Shown here piece after piece: positions 1-8,378 of a DNA stretch of 64,000 bases (positions are counted from its first letter, which is position 1; each line of letters begins with the position of its first letter). This DNA is from Deltaproteobacteria bacterium HGW-Deltaproteobacteria-18. GTDB lineage: Bacteria; Desulfobacterota; Desulfovibrionia; Desulfovibrionales; Desulfomicrobiaceae. The stretch is from positions 310,001-374,000 of the forward strand of contig PHBE01000002.1 in the NCBI GenBank assembly GCA_002841885.1. Direction: 5' to 3'. A program made the translations under genes and the position numbers. The notes beneath the pieces are model-generated. The model saw nothing but the letters and a program-made list of their open reading frames with translations, was not told where the DNA came from and did no database searches.

Positions 1-642
1 CGGCCGGGCCGTCATGACCACGATGCGGTCGGCCAAATATACGGCCTCGTCCACGCTGTGGGTGACCAGGATCACCGTCTTCCTCGTCTCCCGCCAGATG
101 CGCAGCAGCTCTTTTTGCATGAGGATGCGCGTGTGCGCGTCAAGAGCGCCAAAGGGTTCGTCCATGAGCAGGACCTGCGGGTCCGTGGCCAGGGCCCGCG
201 CAATGGCCACCCGCTGCCGCATGCCCCCTGACAGTTCGTAGGGAAAGGCTTCGGCAAACCGGGTCATCCCCACCAGGCCGAGATAATGCATGGCAATTTC
301 GATCCGCGCCGCCTTTTTTTCCTGCAGGAACTCAAGCCCCAGGCAAACATTGTCGCGCACGGTGCGCCAGGGTAAAACCGAATATTCCTGAAAAACCATG
401 CCCACATCCCGGTGAGGACGGTCCAGCGGGCGATCATTGTAAGTGGTCTGTCCGCCGTCGGCCCGCTCCAGGCCGGAAATGATCCGCAGCAATGTAGATT
501 TGCCGCATCCCGATGGCCCGACAATGCACACGAACTCGCCACGGCCAATCTGCAGGCTTGCCTTTTCAAGTGCGGCAATAGCCAGTCCGCGTTCGGTTAA
601 GAAGGATTTGCTCACTTCGCGGACATGCACAATATGGTTCAT
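1..642 (-). CDS. ABC transporter ATP-binding protein, NitT/TauT (SsuB/TauB) type, 3' end cut by the window
   Basis: ATPase subunit that powers import by the neighbouring permease and binding protein. The 214 residues present, read from the ATG at 642, show Walker A GPSGCGKST (about 42-50), the Q-loop Gln85, signature LSGGMRQR (137-144), Walker B VLLMDEP (157-163) and the H-loop His195, so it should be an active ATPase. It begins 4 bases after the permease stop, consistent with one transcript in the order dehydratase-like protein, binding protein, permease, ATPase. The C-terminus lies outside the window. The family normally takes up nitrate, sulfonates, taurine or pyrimidine precursors; the substrate here cannot be read from sequence. 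Confidence 0.93.
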   Translation of the reverse strand, partial: MNHIVHVREVSKSFLTERGLAIAALEKASLQIGRGEFVCIVGPSGCGKSTLLRIISGLERADGGQTTYNDRPLDRPHRDVGMVFQEYSVLPWRTVRDNVCLGLEFLQEKKAARIEIAMHYLGLVGMTRFAEAFPYELSGGMRQRVAIARALATDPQVLLMDEPFGALDAHTRILMQKELLRIWRETRKTVILVTHSVDEAVYLADRIVVMTARP

Positions 643-645
643 CAA

Positions 646-1485
646 TTACCTCGCAAGCCGCTGCCACGAAAAGCATCTGCGTTCAATCCGCCTGAAAAGC
701 CAATCCATGAGCGCTCCGGTCAGCCCGATGCTGAACATTCCGGCGACCACAATATCCGTCGAAGCCATGGTGTAGGCGTGGGTGATCAGATATCCGACTC
801 CCGAGATGCTTCCGGGAAGCATTTCAGCCGAGACCAGGCACATCCAGGCCACGCCCAGGCCGATGCGCATGCCGTTGACCATGGACGGCAAGGCCGCCGG
901 AAGCAGAATCTTGCGGAAAATATCAAACTCGCCGGCGCCGAGGACGCGAGCAGTGTCGATGAAGACACGATTTACATTTCGCACGCCGTGGATGCTGCTG
1001 GTCAGCACCGGATAGAAGGCGCCGATAAAAATGATGAATATCATCGAATACTTGAAATTATTGAGATAAACAAACCACAGTCCGCGATCCACCCCGAAGA
1101 GATCCGCGAAGCTCGCGATTCCGAACCAGGCCATGACCAGGGGAACCCAGGCCAGAGGCGGAATGGGGCGAAAGAGATTCAGGAAGTCTCCGAACATGGT
1201 GTGCACCGATACGTAGTATCCCATGGCGATGCCCAGCGGAATCGCGACAAGAACGGCCACGATATAGCCGATCAGCACTCTGAACAGGCTGACCACGACA
1301 TTGGTGATCAGGGAACCCATGCTCAGCAGGTCTTCGTTCGGGTGAAACAGCAGTTCGGCGACATCTCCCACCGTGGGCAGGATGACCTTGTTTCCGATCA
1401 GCAGTGCAGCCCACGACCAGATGGCAAGAAAGGCGAGAACAGTCGCCAAGGAAAGAATCCGGTGAAAAGAGCTGTGCATTGTCAA
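646..1485 (-). CDS. ABC transporter permease, NitT/TauT type
   Basis: Inner-membrane permease of 279 residues with about six hydrophobic segments. It carries the RPIPPLAWVPL stretch (about 106-116) typical of SsuC/TauC permeases and an EAA-like cytoplasmic loop (about 179-200, ARVLGAGEFDIF then LLPAALP) that contacts the ATPase. It sits between the binding protein (48 bases upstream) and the ATPase (3 bases downstream), so it belongs to one importer. Nothing looks broken. Family assignment is firm, substrate unknown. Confidence 0.92.
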   Translation of the reverse strand: MTMHSSFHRILSLATVLAFLAIWSWAALLIGNKVILPTVGDVAELLFHPNEDLLSMGSLITNVVVSLFRVLIGYIVAVLVAIPLGIAMGYYVSVHTMFGDFLNLFRPIPPLAWVPLVMAWFGIASFADLFGVDRGLWFVYLNNFKYSMIFIIFIGAFYPVLTSSIHGVRNVNRVFIDTARVLGAGEFDIFRKILLPAALPSMVNGMRIGLGVAWMCLVSAEMLPGSISGVGYLITHAYTMASTDIVVAGMFSIGLTGALMDWLFRRIERRCFSWQRLAR

Positions 1486-1533
1486 TTCCGGGGCAACCGC
1501 CGACTCCCCTCCCTGGGGAGTCGGCGGCTCGTG

Positions 1534-2658
1534 TTAATTTTTGTTCAGGAAGCTGAAATCAAAGAGTTTGTCTTCGACTTCGGCGAGGCTTTTGCCTTTG
1601 AGTTCGCCCCGGAACTTGTTCATGGAATTGAGGATTTCAAGATAGGTGGCCTGACCGTTCATCCAGTTCTTGGATGGTTCGGTGGTGTAGACGATGGTGG
1701 ATTTCTGCACCGCTTCAGCCGGGGACCCCGTCCAACCGGCAAGAATCTGACCTTCCTCGGCCTTGTGATCGTTGCACCATTGACCGGACCTGCTCAAAAG
1801 CTCGACCGTCTTGCGCAGAACCTCGGGATGTTCGGCGATAACCGCATCCCGGGCCGCCATGACGCAGCAGGGGAAATTGTGCCAGGCTCCGGCCGGGGGC
1901 AGGTCTCGCAGATCAAGGGCGATATGCCCGACCTTCTTGAGTTCCGAGACTTCGGGATGCGGCGCGGGTCCGACCCAGGCATCGACCTGACCGCTGGTCA
2001 GGGCGGGAATGAAATTTGAGGTGGTCTTCAGATCGACCAGCAAGACATCGGCGTCCTGCACGGTAGCGTCCTGGGTTACCTTGAGGCCGGCTTTCTGCAA
2101 GGCGCCCTCGATGATGATGCGCGGCGCGCTGGTGGGAGAATGATAGCCGATCTTTACGGGCTGCCCGGAAGCCTTGATGTATTCCGCCACCTGATCCCAG
2201 CCCTTGAGCGTGTTCTGGGGAGGAAACACCAGACCCATTCCATCGACATGCGTCGGACACAGCATCTTCATGGGCGTGCCCTGATCTATTCCGGCCATGA
2301 TGGCCGTGCCCGAAGCAAGAGCGATATCCATGTTCCCCTGGGCAAACATGGTTGTCGTCTCGGAACCGCTCTTGTTCACGATGATGTTGAAAAGAGCCAA
2401 GGGCTTGTCACCGTCCATGAGTTCATACTTGAGCTTGTCCACCACCGGACGCAGATGGACTCCGAACTCCTTGAATTCCTCGTTTTGCGCCATGGCCACG
2501 ATGAACGGACTGTGGTGCGTGGTGAAGATGTAGCCCACGTTCAGAACGGGAAGCTTGTCTTCAGCCATGGATTGGCCTGCGGACAGGATTGCCGCCGCGA
2601 CCATGAACAGGCCAAAAATGCGTTTGAACCGCAATACCGACAAAGACATGCGTGCCAT
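1534..2658 (-). CDS. ABC transporter periplasmic substrate-binding protein, NitT/TauT/SsuA-like
   Basis: Exported binding protein of 374 residues. The start at 2658 is preferred over in-frame upstream starts because it has a good Shine-Dalgarno (GGAGAGG) and begins a classical signal peptide (basic MARMSLSVLRFKR, hydrophobic core, cleavage near SMA-ED). The mature part begins with a beta-strand like other SsuA/TauA proteins (LPVLNVGYIF) followed by THHSPF. It also has MLCPTHVDGMG and FPCCVMAA; the clustering of His and Cys is not something I know from sulfonate or nitrate binders. It lies directly downstream of the double-cubane-type gene (2684-3853), suggesting that the imported ligand is that enzyme's substrate or cofactor precursor; this is inference. 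Confidence 0.88.
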   Translation of the reverse strand: MARMSLSVLRFKRIFGLFMVAAAILSAGQSMAEDKLPVLNVGYIFTTHHSPFIVAMAQNEEFKEFGVHLRPVVDKLKYELMDGDKPLALFNIIVNKSGSETTTMFAQGNMDIALASGTAIMAGIDQGTPMKMLCPTHVDGMGLVFPPQNTLKGWDQVAEYIKASGQPVKIGYHSPTSAPRIIIEGALQKAGLKVTQDATVQDADVLLVDLKTTSNFIPALTSGQVDAWVGPAPHPEVSELKKVGHIALDLRDLPPAGAWHNFPCCVMAARDAVIAEHPEVLRKTVELLSRSGQWCNDHKAEEGQILAGWTGSPAEAVQKSTIVYTTEPSKNWMNGQATYLEILNSMNKFRGELKGKSLAEVEDKLFDFSFLNKN

Positions 2659-2683
2659 GAACCTCTCCTTTGATTGCTTGACG

Positions 2684-3853
2684 TTATAGAATTCCTTCCA
2701 GAAACGCTTCGATGCGGGTCCGGATCTGTTCGGCATCGGATTCGGAATACCCTGTTTCAATCTGCATAAACGGCACTCCGAGCCGCTCCGCTCTTTCGCG
2801 GACAACCTGGGATTCGACATTGAACCCGTGGCATCCCTGCCAGGTGAGATCGATGATGCCGTGAATGTCGAAAGAGCGGCACAAGGCCTCGACGGTCTGC
2901 AGCCGACCGGGATTTGGGCTCATGCACGCGCAGGGAATCTCGAGATATCGTCTGGCCACGTTCTCAAAAAGATCGCCTTCGGTTTGCACCGGACTGTCTA
3001 GCCCCTTGATCCCGCTGCAATTATCCAGACAGACAACCACCGCCCCGCTTTCCTCGACCAGTTGCAGGACCTTGTGGGAACCCTTGCCTACGGGAGTCCC
3101 GGTCAGAAGAATTCTCGGCCGGCGGTCGGTAGTTGTCGCCGTGGCGCTTTTGCGCAACGCCTGAAGCTCGTCCCGCAGCTCGCGCAGGGCAGCAAGATAC
3201 GGCTCTGCCTCGACCATGAACCCCTTGCTTTCCAGCACGGGCAGAAGCTGCATCCCGGTCAACAGAGGCGGTCCGTCCGCGTTGATGCGCACGATCTCCC
3301 ACATCAGGGCGCGAATTGAATTCTGGATCTGCACCTCTTCCAGCAAACGTTCGGCGGTAACGGGCACGCCGCCATGGGCTGCCAGATATTCCCCCAACCG
3401 CTCCACCTCGGCGTTCCAGAATCGAAGAGCGCTCCCCAGAGACTGATCGTATGGCAGGTGCATGAGGTGCATGGGCTTTATCCGGCCCAGAAACTCGTAC
3501 ATCTTCTTTTTTCCGTCGCAGGTGGTTTCCGCGATGATGAAATCCGCTGCGGAAAAAAAAGGGCAGGTGTCGGTCTTGGCGTAGCCGTAGCTGGACTTTA
3601 TGAGCGGACAGAGACTGGCCGGCAGCACGCTCTCGGCGGCCTGAATGGGATCCTGGCGCTTGCCGCACAGCCCGATGGGCACGCATCCGGCGGCCCGGAT
3701 GACCTCCAGTGGCGCGTAGATGCAGTATACACCGGCGATGGGCCGCCCCTCTTCCCGCGCCGTCTCCAGAGCCGCCAGGCAATGTTCGCTGAATTTTTCA
3801 AAGAACGGCAATGCCGATACGACCAGGCCGGAGGCTTTCTGTTTCCGTGTCAC
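2684..3853 (-). CDS. 2-hydroxyacyl-CoA dehydratase D-component / double-cubane cluster protein family
   Basis: Protein of 389 residues of the HgdB/BcrB/FldC superfamily, which bind [4Fe-4S] or double-cubane [8Fe-9S] clusters and do low-potential reductions. Features seen: GVYCIYAPLEVIRAAGCVPIG near the N-terminus (typical fold start), Cys in LPASLCPLIKSSYGY, AETTCDGKKKMYE (the most characteristic family motif), IPCACMSPN and TWQGCHGFN. It starts with GTG at 3853 behind a G-rich ribosome site. No second dehydratase subunit and no ATP-dependent activator (ASKHA type) is visible in the window, so it resembles stand-alone double-cubane proteins rather than a fermentative dehydratase. It leads the operon with the ABC importer downstream. 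Confidence 0.82.
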   Translation of the reverse strand: MTRKQKASGLVVSALPFFEKFSEHCLAALETAREEGRPIAGVYCIYAPLEVIRAAGCVPIGLCGKRQDPIQAAESVLPASLCPLIKSSYGYAKTDTCPFFSAADFIIAETTCDGKKKMYEFLGRIKPMHLMHLPYDQSLGSALRFWNAEVERLGEYLAAHGGVPVTAERLLEEVQIQNSIRALMWEIVRINADGPPLLTGMQLLPVLESKGFMVEAEPYLAALRELRDELQALRKSATATTTDRRPRILLTGTPVGKGSHKVLQLVEESGAVVVCLDNCSGIKGLDSPVQTEGDLFENVARRYLEIPCACMSPNPGRLQTVEALCRSFDIHGIIDLTWQGCHGFNVESQVVRERAERLGVPFMQIETGYSESDAEQIRTRIEAFLEGIL

Positions 3854-4183
3854 ACGCCCCCCTGCGGTTTTGGCTTAAAAATGTAATTGGTTACAAGCAC
3901 ATGCAAAGAAAATTCAAATAACGGCTCTAACCGCAAATGCCTGGTCCGTCCAATTTGATCTGAGAATATATGTCTGGAAGATGTATTGATTTCGCAAATA
4001 TATGAGCAAAAAGCGGCGTGACTTCAAACCGGAACGTCATGCCCCCTTCGACCGCTCGTTGACGCAGCCACAGACACCTACGGAGGAAATCGAATCTGCG
4101 ATCGGAAATTTCGATCCAAGATTGCAAAACACATAGAATTTTTCATTTTGACAGGCGGATTTGAAAACGATCAAAGTTTATTG
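3854..4183. other. Intergenic region between divergent transcription units
   Basis: About 330 bases between the dehydratase-like gene (minus) and the phosphatase gene (plus). It must hold promoters for both, but I see no clear -35/-10 pair, operator palindrome or RNA gene. Confidence 0.5.
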
Positions 4184-4981
4184 ATGGGAATGAAAGTAGA
4201 ACAGATTCTTGAGCAGGGTTCCGGAGCCCAGAACGAAGATTATCTTATCATGGATCAGAACATCTTCGGCGTCTTCGACGGCGCGACCAGCCTTACCGAT
4301 GCCTGCTTCGAAGAAGGCAAAAGCGGCGGGTGCATGGCGTCATCCATTGCGGGGCAGGTTTTTCTGCGCAACCACCACCCTCTCGTCAGACTGGGAGCCG
4401 AAGCCAATGACTCGATCAGGGCCGGGATGGAGCGCTGCCAGATCGACCTGGCTCGGCGCTGTGGGCTGTGGAGCACCAGCGCCGCGGTGGTCCGCCTCAG
4501 GGACGGCGAGATCGAATGGTTTCAGACCGGGGATTCACAGGTAGTTTTCGTTGGCAAAGACGGCGGATACAAGGTCGCGGCCAGGCGTGAAGACCACGAC
4601 TATCCAACCTTGAGCATGATCAGGGAGCGGGGCCGCTTCCATCCCGAAGTGCAGAGGATGGTCGAGACGATTCGCCAGGGCATGAACCGCGATTACGGCG
4701 TGCTCAACGGGGAGAGGGAGGCGGAAAGATTCTTCCGAACCGGCACGGAACCGGCCTGCAACGTAAAGACCGTGCTGCTGTTCACCGATGGGCTCGATGT
4801 CCCGAGCCCTGCTCCGAAAAAATACAGGGATTTTTCATGCCTTGTGAACCTGGCTGCCGAGCTGGGGCTGGAAGGCCTCCGCGATCACGTGCGCGATCAG
4901 GAGGCGGCCGATCCCGACATCAAGCGTTATCCGCGCTTCAAGAAACACGACGACATTGCCGCCATCGCGATACATTTCTAG
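4184..4981 (+). CDS. PP2C-type (PPM family) serine/threonine phosphatase-like protein
   Basis: About 265 residues with the PPM metal-binding motifs in order: NEDY near 17, FGVFDGAT near 30 (Asp-Gly), TGDSQ near 113, LFTDGLD, and KKHDDIAAIAI at the C-terminus (Asp-Asp). All acidic metal ligands expected for a Mn/Mg-dependent phosphatase appear present, so activity is likely. Start is uncertain: TTG at 4148, ATG at 4184 and ATG at 4190 are all in frame, none with a strong ribosome site; 4184 is chosen as the first ATG. The gene is single and convergent with the glycosyltransferase only 3 bases away. Its target kinase or substrate is not indicated. Confidence 0.82.
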   Translation: MGMKVEQILEQGSGAQNEDYLIMDQNIFGVFDGATSLTDACFEEGKSGGCMASSIAGQVFLRNHHPLVRLGAEANDSIRAGMERCQIDLARRCGLWSTSAAVVRLRDGEIEWFQTGDSQVVFVGKDGGYKVAARREDHDYPTLSMIRERGRFHPEVQRMVETIRQGMNRDYGVLNGEREAERFFRTGTEPACNVKTVLLFTDGLDVPSPAPKKYRDFSCLVNLAAELGLEGLRDHVRDQEAADPDIKRYPRFKKHDDIAAIAIHF

Positions 4982-4984
4982 CAT

Positions 4985-6211
4985 TCATCTGCCTTCCAGA
5001 GCCTGCCTGTACACGCTTTCGATCCTTTCGAAGATGCCCTCCCAAGTGAATGGCCCAGTGATTTTGCGGATATAGTCCTGATCCGGTTCCACACCGTTCA
5101 TCACATCGGCCATGCTCGCCTCCAGCGCCTCGGCCAGTCGTTGTTCCAGCAGCGACTCATCGCTCTTGAACGGCCTGTCCACTGTTTCCAGCGCCGGCAG
5201 TTCCACCAGACGCACCATGCTCGGATGGGGTACCGCGAAAAGTTCTCGGGCTCCCGGAAGGTCCGTGGTGACTATGCGGCAGCCGCAGGCCATGGCCTCC
5301 AGCAGGACCAGGGGAAGACCCTCGAAAAAGGATGGCAGCGCGAAGATGTCGCAGCGCCGCATCAAAGCGCCCAGCTTCTCGTGGGAGAGGAGCCCGTGGA
5401 CAGTGACCCTTGTGCCGTGACTGGCGGCCAGTTCCAGGCACAAGTCCTTTTCCTGACCGCTGCCAGCGCCCACAAGATGGAGATGCCAGGGTTGGCGGAT
5501 TCTTTTCAAGCTTCTCAGCAGCCAGGGCACACCCTTGGATGAATCGAGCTTGCCCGCGTAAAGGATCTGCACGGTCCCGGCATCATCCTCCCCTTCCCCA
5601 GCATAGAAGCACATTTCGTTGAAGCCGCCACTGACGACGTCAACCTTGCCAGGGTCAATGCCCAGCAATTCAACGATCTCCGTCTTCTGCTTGCCGAAGA
5701 GGGCAATGACCCGGTCGATACCGAGCAAGGACCCTTTGAGCGAATTGCCCAGTTCCGGGCACAGGCGGTACTGGCGCAGGCACGAGCCATGGCAGGTGGT
5801 CACCAGGGGCATATGGGGAGCGACCTCGCGGGCCACGGCCGTGGCCATCCACAGATGATTGGAGTGGATGATGTCTGGCGCGAATTCGGCAATGGCGGAC
5901 TTGAGGACCCTGGCGAAGGCCGTCCTGTACTCGATGATCTGCAACTTGGTCAGGGAGGAGCAGACGGTACTTGGGTAGGGCATGACATCGCTCATGCCCA
6001 TGACGGGAAAACCGAGGTCATGCCCGTCGAAGCGAATGACCCGAAGCCTGTCCGGCCGTATCAGCTCTTCCGGCACCGCAAAATCAGCGCAAACGCCCGC
6101 AACGAGAAAAGGCTCATGCCCCCTGCTCCGGCCCTGACGGATCATTTCCTGGACGTATTTCCCGCTGCCGGTGAAGTCCGGCTTCTGGCTGATGATGTGT
6201 AGGATTCGCAT
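4985..6211 (-). CDS. Glycosyltransferase family 4 (GT-B) protein
   Basis: About 408 residues. The N-terminal half has the ISQKPDFTGSGKYVQEM acceptor-domain start and HSNHLWMATA; the C-terminal half has the GT4 signature FALPSFFEGLPLVLLEAMACG with the E-x7-E pair, after AGKLDSSKGV. The start at 6211 (MRILHIIS) is preferred over an upstream in-frame ATG at 6241 because it matches the fold's first beta-strand and the same start occurs in the broken copy at 8283. It probably transfers a nucleotide-activated sugar to a surface glycan or lipid, acceptor unknown. A damaged duplicate of the first 91 codons lies at 8011-8283. Confidence 0.9.
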   Translation of the reverse strand: MRILHIISQKPDFTGSGKYVQEMIRQGRSRGHEPFLVAGVCADFAVPEELIRPDRLRVIRFDGHDLGFPVMGMSDVMPYPSTVCSSLTKLQIIEYRTAFARVLKSAIAEFAPDIIHSNHLWMATAVAREVAPHMPLVTTCHGSCLRQYRLCPELGNSLKGSLLGIDRVIALFGKQKTEIVELLGIDPGKVDVVSGGFNEMCFYAGEGEDDAGTVQILYAGKLDSSKGVPWLLRSLKRIRQPWHLHLVGAGSGQEKDLCLELAASHGTRVTVHGLLSHEKLGALMRRCDIFALPSFFEGLPLVLLEAMACGCRIVTTDLPGARELFAVPHPSMVRLVELPALETVDRPFKSDESLLEQRLAEALEASMADVMNGVEPDQDYIRKITGPFTWEGIFERIESVYRQALEGR

Positions 6212-6720
6212 GCATGCCCCAGTAGCATCATCCCTTGCCAAGATCCATGCACGGAAATGGGGCTAGCCGGGCACTACGGGGCGCATGGAAGGCATCTCCC
6301 GCGCAAAGGGGAAAAGCAAAGAGGGCATGTTGCCGTTCAAGGCGTGATGAGGGCCGGCAGGCTAGTGACCGGTACCGAACCTGTGTTCAAGCCTGCGTGA
6401 AAGCAGCGCCTGCTCTCAAAATTTGAAGTTGTCAGGCACGAAGCCATTCTTGTAGACGACTCGACATTTCCGCCGAGAGCGTTTCGAGCGATCAAATTGT
6501 CTTGTCTTCTGGGTAGTTATGATCTAAATTATTATATTCCATATTTTTACCAACACGAACGGTCGGAGAGCATTTCCGGAAAATCAGCAACATGGACTGC
6601 AGCGGCCATCATCTACTATATGGGAGAATTGCGTTTCAGATCCAAACAAAGAGAGTTCCTGCCCCCAAGCCGCCCCCAGCTGCATCGGGCCCCAAAGCGG
6701 GCGACTGACGGAGAATAGCC
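6212..6720. other. Long intergenic region upstream of the RhuM-Fic gene
   Basis: About 500 bases with no convincing gene. The right part (6493-6612) is a 120-base segment repeated at 9327-9447 upstream of the RhuM remnant and is AT-rich, so it likely carries the promoter region. The left part (6212-6490) shows nothing I recognise. Confidence 0.6.
6493..6612 (+). repeat. Direct repeat copy A upstream of the RhuM-Fic gene
   Basis: This segment aligns over about 120 bases with 9327-9447 with scattered substitutions and near-perfect blocks (for example CCAACACGAACG and ACATGGACTGCAGCGGCCAT). It marks a duplication of the RhuM locus together with its upstream region. Confidence 0.85.
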
Positions 6721-7707
6721 ATGCCGGAGATCAGCATCTACCAGACCGAAAGCGGCGTCATCGAAGTCCATCTTGACCAGGACACGGTCTGGGTCTCGCA
6801 GGAACAAATGTCAGCCTTGTTCGGTGTTCAAAAAGCGGCCATTTCAAAGCATCTCAAAAATATTTTCATCAGCGGTGAACTGGACCGAACGGCAACTGTT
6901 TCCAAAATGGAAACAGTTCAACGAGAGGGATGGCGATCCGTGAACCGTAGGATTGAATACTTCAATCTTGATGCCGTTATTTCAGTTGGTTATCGCGTCA
7001 ACTCCGTGCGAGCAACCCACTTTCGCCAATGGGCCACCCGCACCCTGCGCGAGCACCTGACCCAGGGTTACACCCTGAACCGACAGCGTCTCGAAGCCAA
7101 CGCCAGGGAACTGGAGGCTGCGCTTCTCCTCGTGCGTAAAGCCGTGCACAGTCCAAACCTGCAGATCGACGCAGGACGTGGGTTGATCGAGATTATCACC
7201 CGCTACGCCCAGACCTTCCTGCTCCTGCAACGCTATGATGAAGGCCTGTTGACCGAACCCGTCCAACTCCCCGGCGGAACGCTGCCAACGCTGGACACGG
7301 CCCGCGCCCTCGTGGCTAGTCTGAAGGCGGATCTCATGGCCCGGAGTGAGGCCACGAGCCTTTTCGCACAGGAACGCGGCGACGCCTTTGCCGCCCTGCT
7401 CGGCAACCTGGACCAAACCGTATTCGGCGAGCCCGCCTACCCTTCGGTGGAGGCCAAGGCCGCCCACCTGCTCTACTTCGTTATCAAAAACCACCCCTTT
7501 GCCGACGGCAACAAACGCTGCGGCGCATTTCTCTTCGTCGAGTTCCTGAGCCGCAACGGACGGCTGCTGAGCGCCGACGGCGTCCCGGTGCTGAATGACA
7601 TTGGCCTCGCCGCACTGGCCCTCCTGGTGGCGGAATCCGCCCCGGCCCAGAAGGAAAACATGATCCGCCTGATCATGAACATGCTGAGCCCAGGAGAAGC
7701 ATTATGA
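6721..7707 (+). CDS. RhuM-family protein with C-terminal Fic/DOC domain
   Basis: 328 residues. Residues 1-130 match the RhuM (virulence protein) domain: TVWVSQEQMSALFGV, SKHLKNIF, YFNLDAVISVGYRVNS and FRQWATRTLREHLTQGY. The C-terminal part is a Fic/DOC domain with the core HPFADGNKR at 258-266, containing the catalytic His and the phosphate-binding Asp-Gly-Asn-Lys-Arg, so AMP or phosphate transfer to a target is plausible. The ATG has a GGAGAA ribosome site. No obvious antitoxin partner sits next to it. A truncated paralogue occurs at 9436-9817. The role is likely in toxin or mobile-island biology; the RhuM domain has no settled biochemical function known to me. Confidence 0.9.
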   Translation: MPEISIYQTESGVIEVHLDQDTVWVSQEQMSALFGVQKAAISKHLKNIFISGELDRTATVSKMETVQREGWRSVNRRIEYFNLDAVISVGYRVNSVRATHFRQWATRTLREHLTQGYTLNRQRLEANARELEAALLLVRKAVHSPNLQIDAGRGLIEIITRYAQTFLLLQRYDEGLLTEPVQLPGGTLPTLDTARALVASLKADLMARSEATSLFAQERGDAFAALLGNLDQTVFGEPAYPSVEAKAAHLLYFVIKNHPFADGNKRCGAFLFVEFLSRNGRLLSADGVPVLNDIGLAALALLVAESAPAQKENMIRLIMNMLSPGEAL

Positions 7708-7798
7708 ATTGTGTCATGCTCAGCCAAATTTCAGCACGTTTCATTGCCCATGTTATCCTTCAGAGCCCAGCCAACAGGAACAGCAAGATGGAACGCGG

Positions 7799-8010
7799 AT
7801 GAAAACCCTCGAGAAACAGCTGCGTAAATTGACCATGAACGACCTCGACTCCGGAGCCGGGAAGACGATTGTCGGACGCGGAAAGGAGTATGCCTGTCGA
7901 GTACAGCATTTGCCGCGCCTCGAAGACGGGACTTTGGCGGCTTGGGTGCGGGGAACCTTCGCCTATTCCACCTCAGTCTGCATTGATGAAGACGGAGAAC
8001 TCGAGTGGAG
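7799..8010 (+). pseudogene. 5' fragment of a SWIM zinc-finger family gene
   Basis: The reading frame from the ATG at 7799 gives MKTLEKQLRKLTMNDL, then KTIVGRGKEYACRVQHL, TLAAWVRGT and DEDGELEW, which matches the N-terminal region of SWIM zinc-finger proteins just before the CxCx(n)CxH zinc finger. The match ends near 8010, where the sequence switches to the reverse strand of a glycosyltransferase copy; the frame runs on only to 8050. The zinc finger and everything after it are missing, so this is a truncated remnant. Confidence 0.75.
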
Positions 8011-8283
8011 CTGCAACCTGGTCAGTGCGGAACAGACGATGCTTGGGTAGGGCATGACATCGCTCATGCCCATGACCGGAAACCCGAGGTCATGACCGTC
8101 GAAGCGGATGACCCTGAATCTTCCGGGTGGCATGAGGTCTTCGGGCACCGCGAAGTCAGCGCACACGCCCGCAACGAGAAAAGGCTCATGCCCCCTGTTT
8201 CGGCCCTGTCGGATCATTTCCTGGACGTATTTCCCGCTGCCGGTAAAGTCCGGCTTCTGGCTGATGAGGTGAAGGATGCGCAT
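8011..8283 (-). pseudogene. 5' fragment of a duplicated GT4 glycosyltransferase gene
   Basis: The first 91 codons, from ATG at 8283, are almost identical in protein to the start of the intact glycosyltransferase at 6211 (MRILHLISQKPDFTGSGKYV and MGMSDVMPYP shared). Similarity stops at about 8011, exactly where the SWIM fragment on the other strand begins; the frame then runs 16 unrelated codons to 7963. More than three quarters of the gene, including the donor-sugar domain, is lost. Confidence 0.88.
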
Positions 8284-8378
8284 GCCGGTCGGCTAGCATT
8301 TTCTTTTTTGGATATCCATGGATGAGTGGGGGAGAAACGCCCTGACAAGCAGGAGAAACAGGCGTAACACTTGGAAAC

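Noticed and set aside
625-2019. Long open frame on the plus strand (464 residues)
   Set aside because: It runs opposite to the ABC permease and binding protein, whose domains and signal peptide are convincing; the product is His/Asp/Gln-rich with no recognisable fold.
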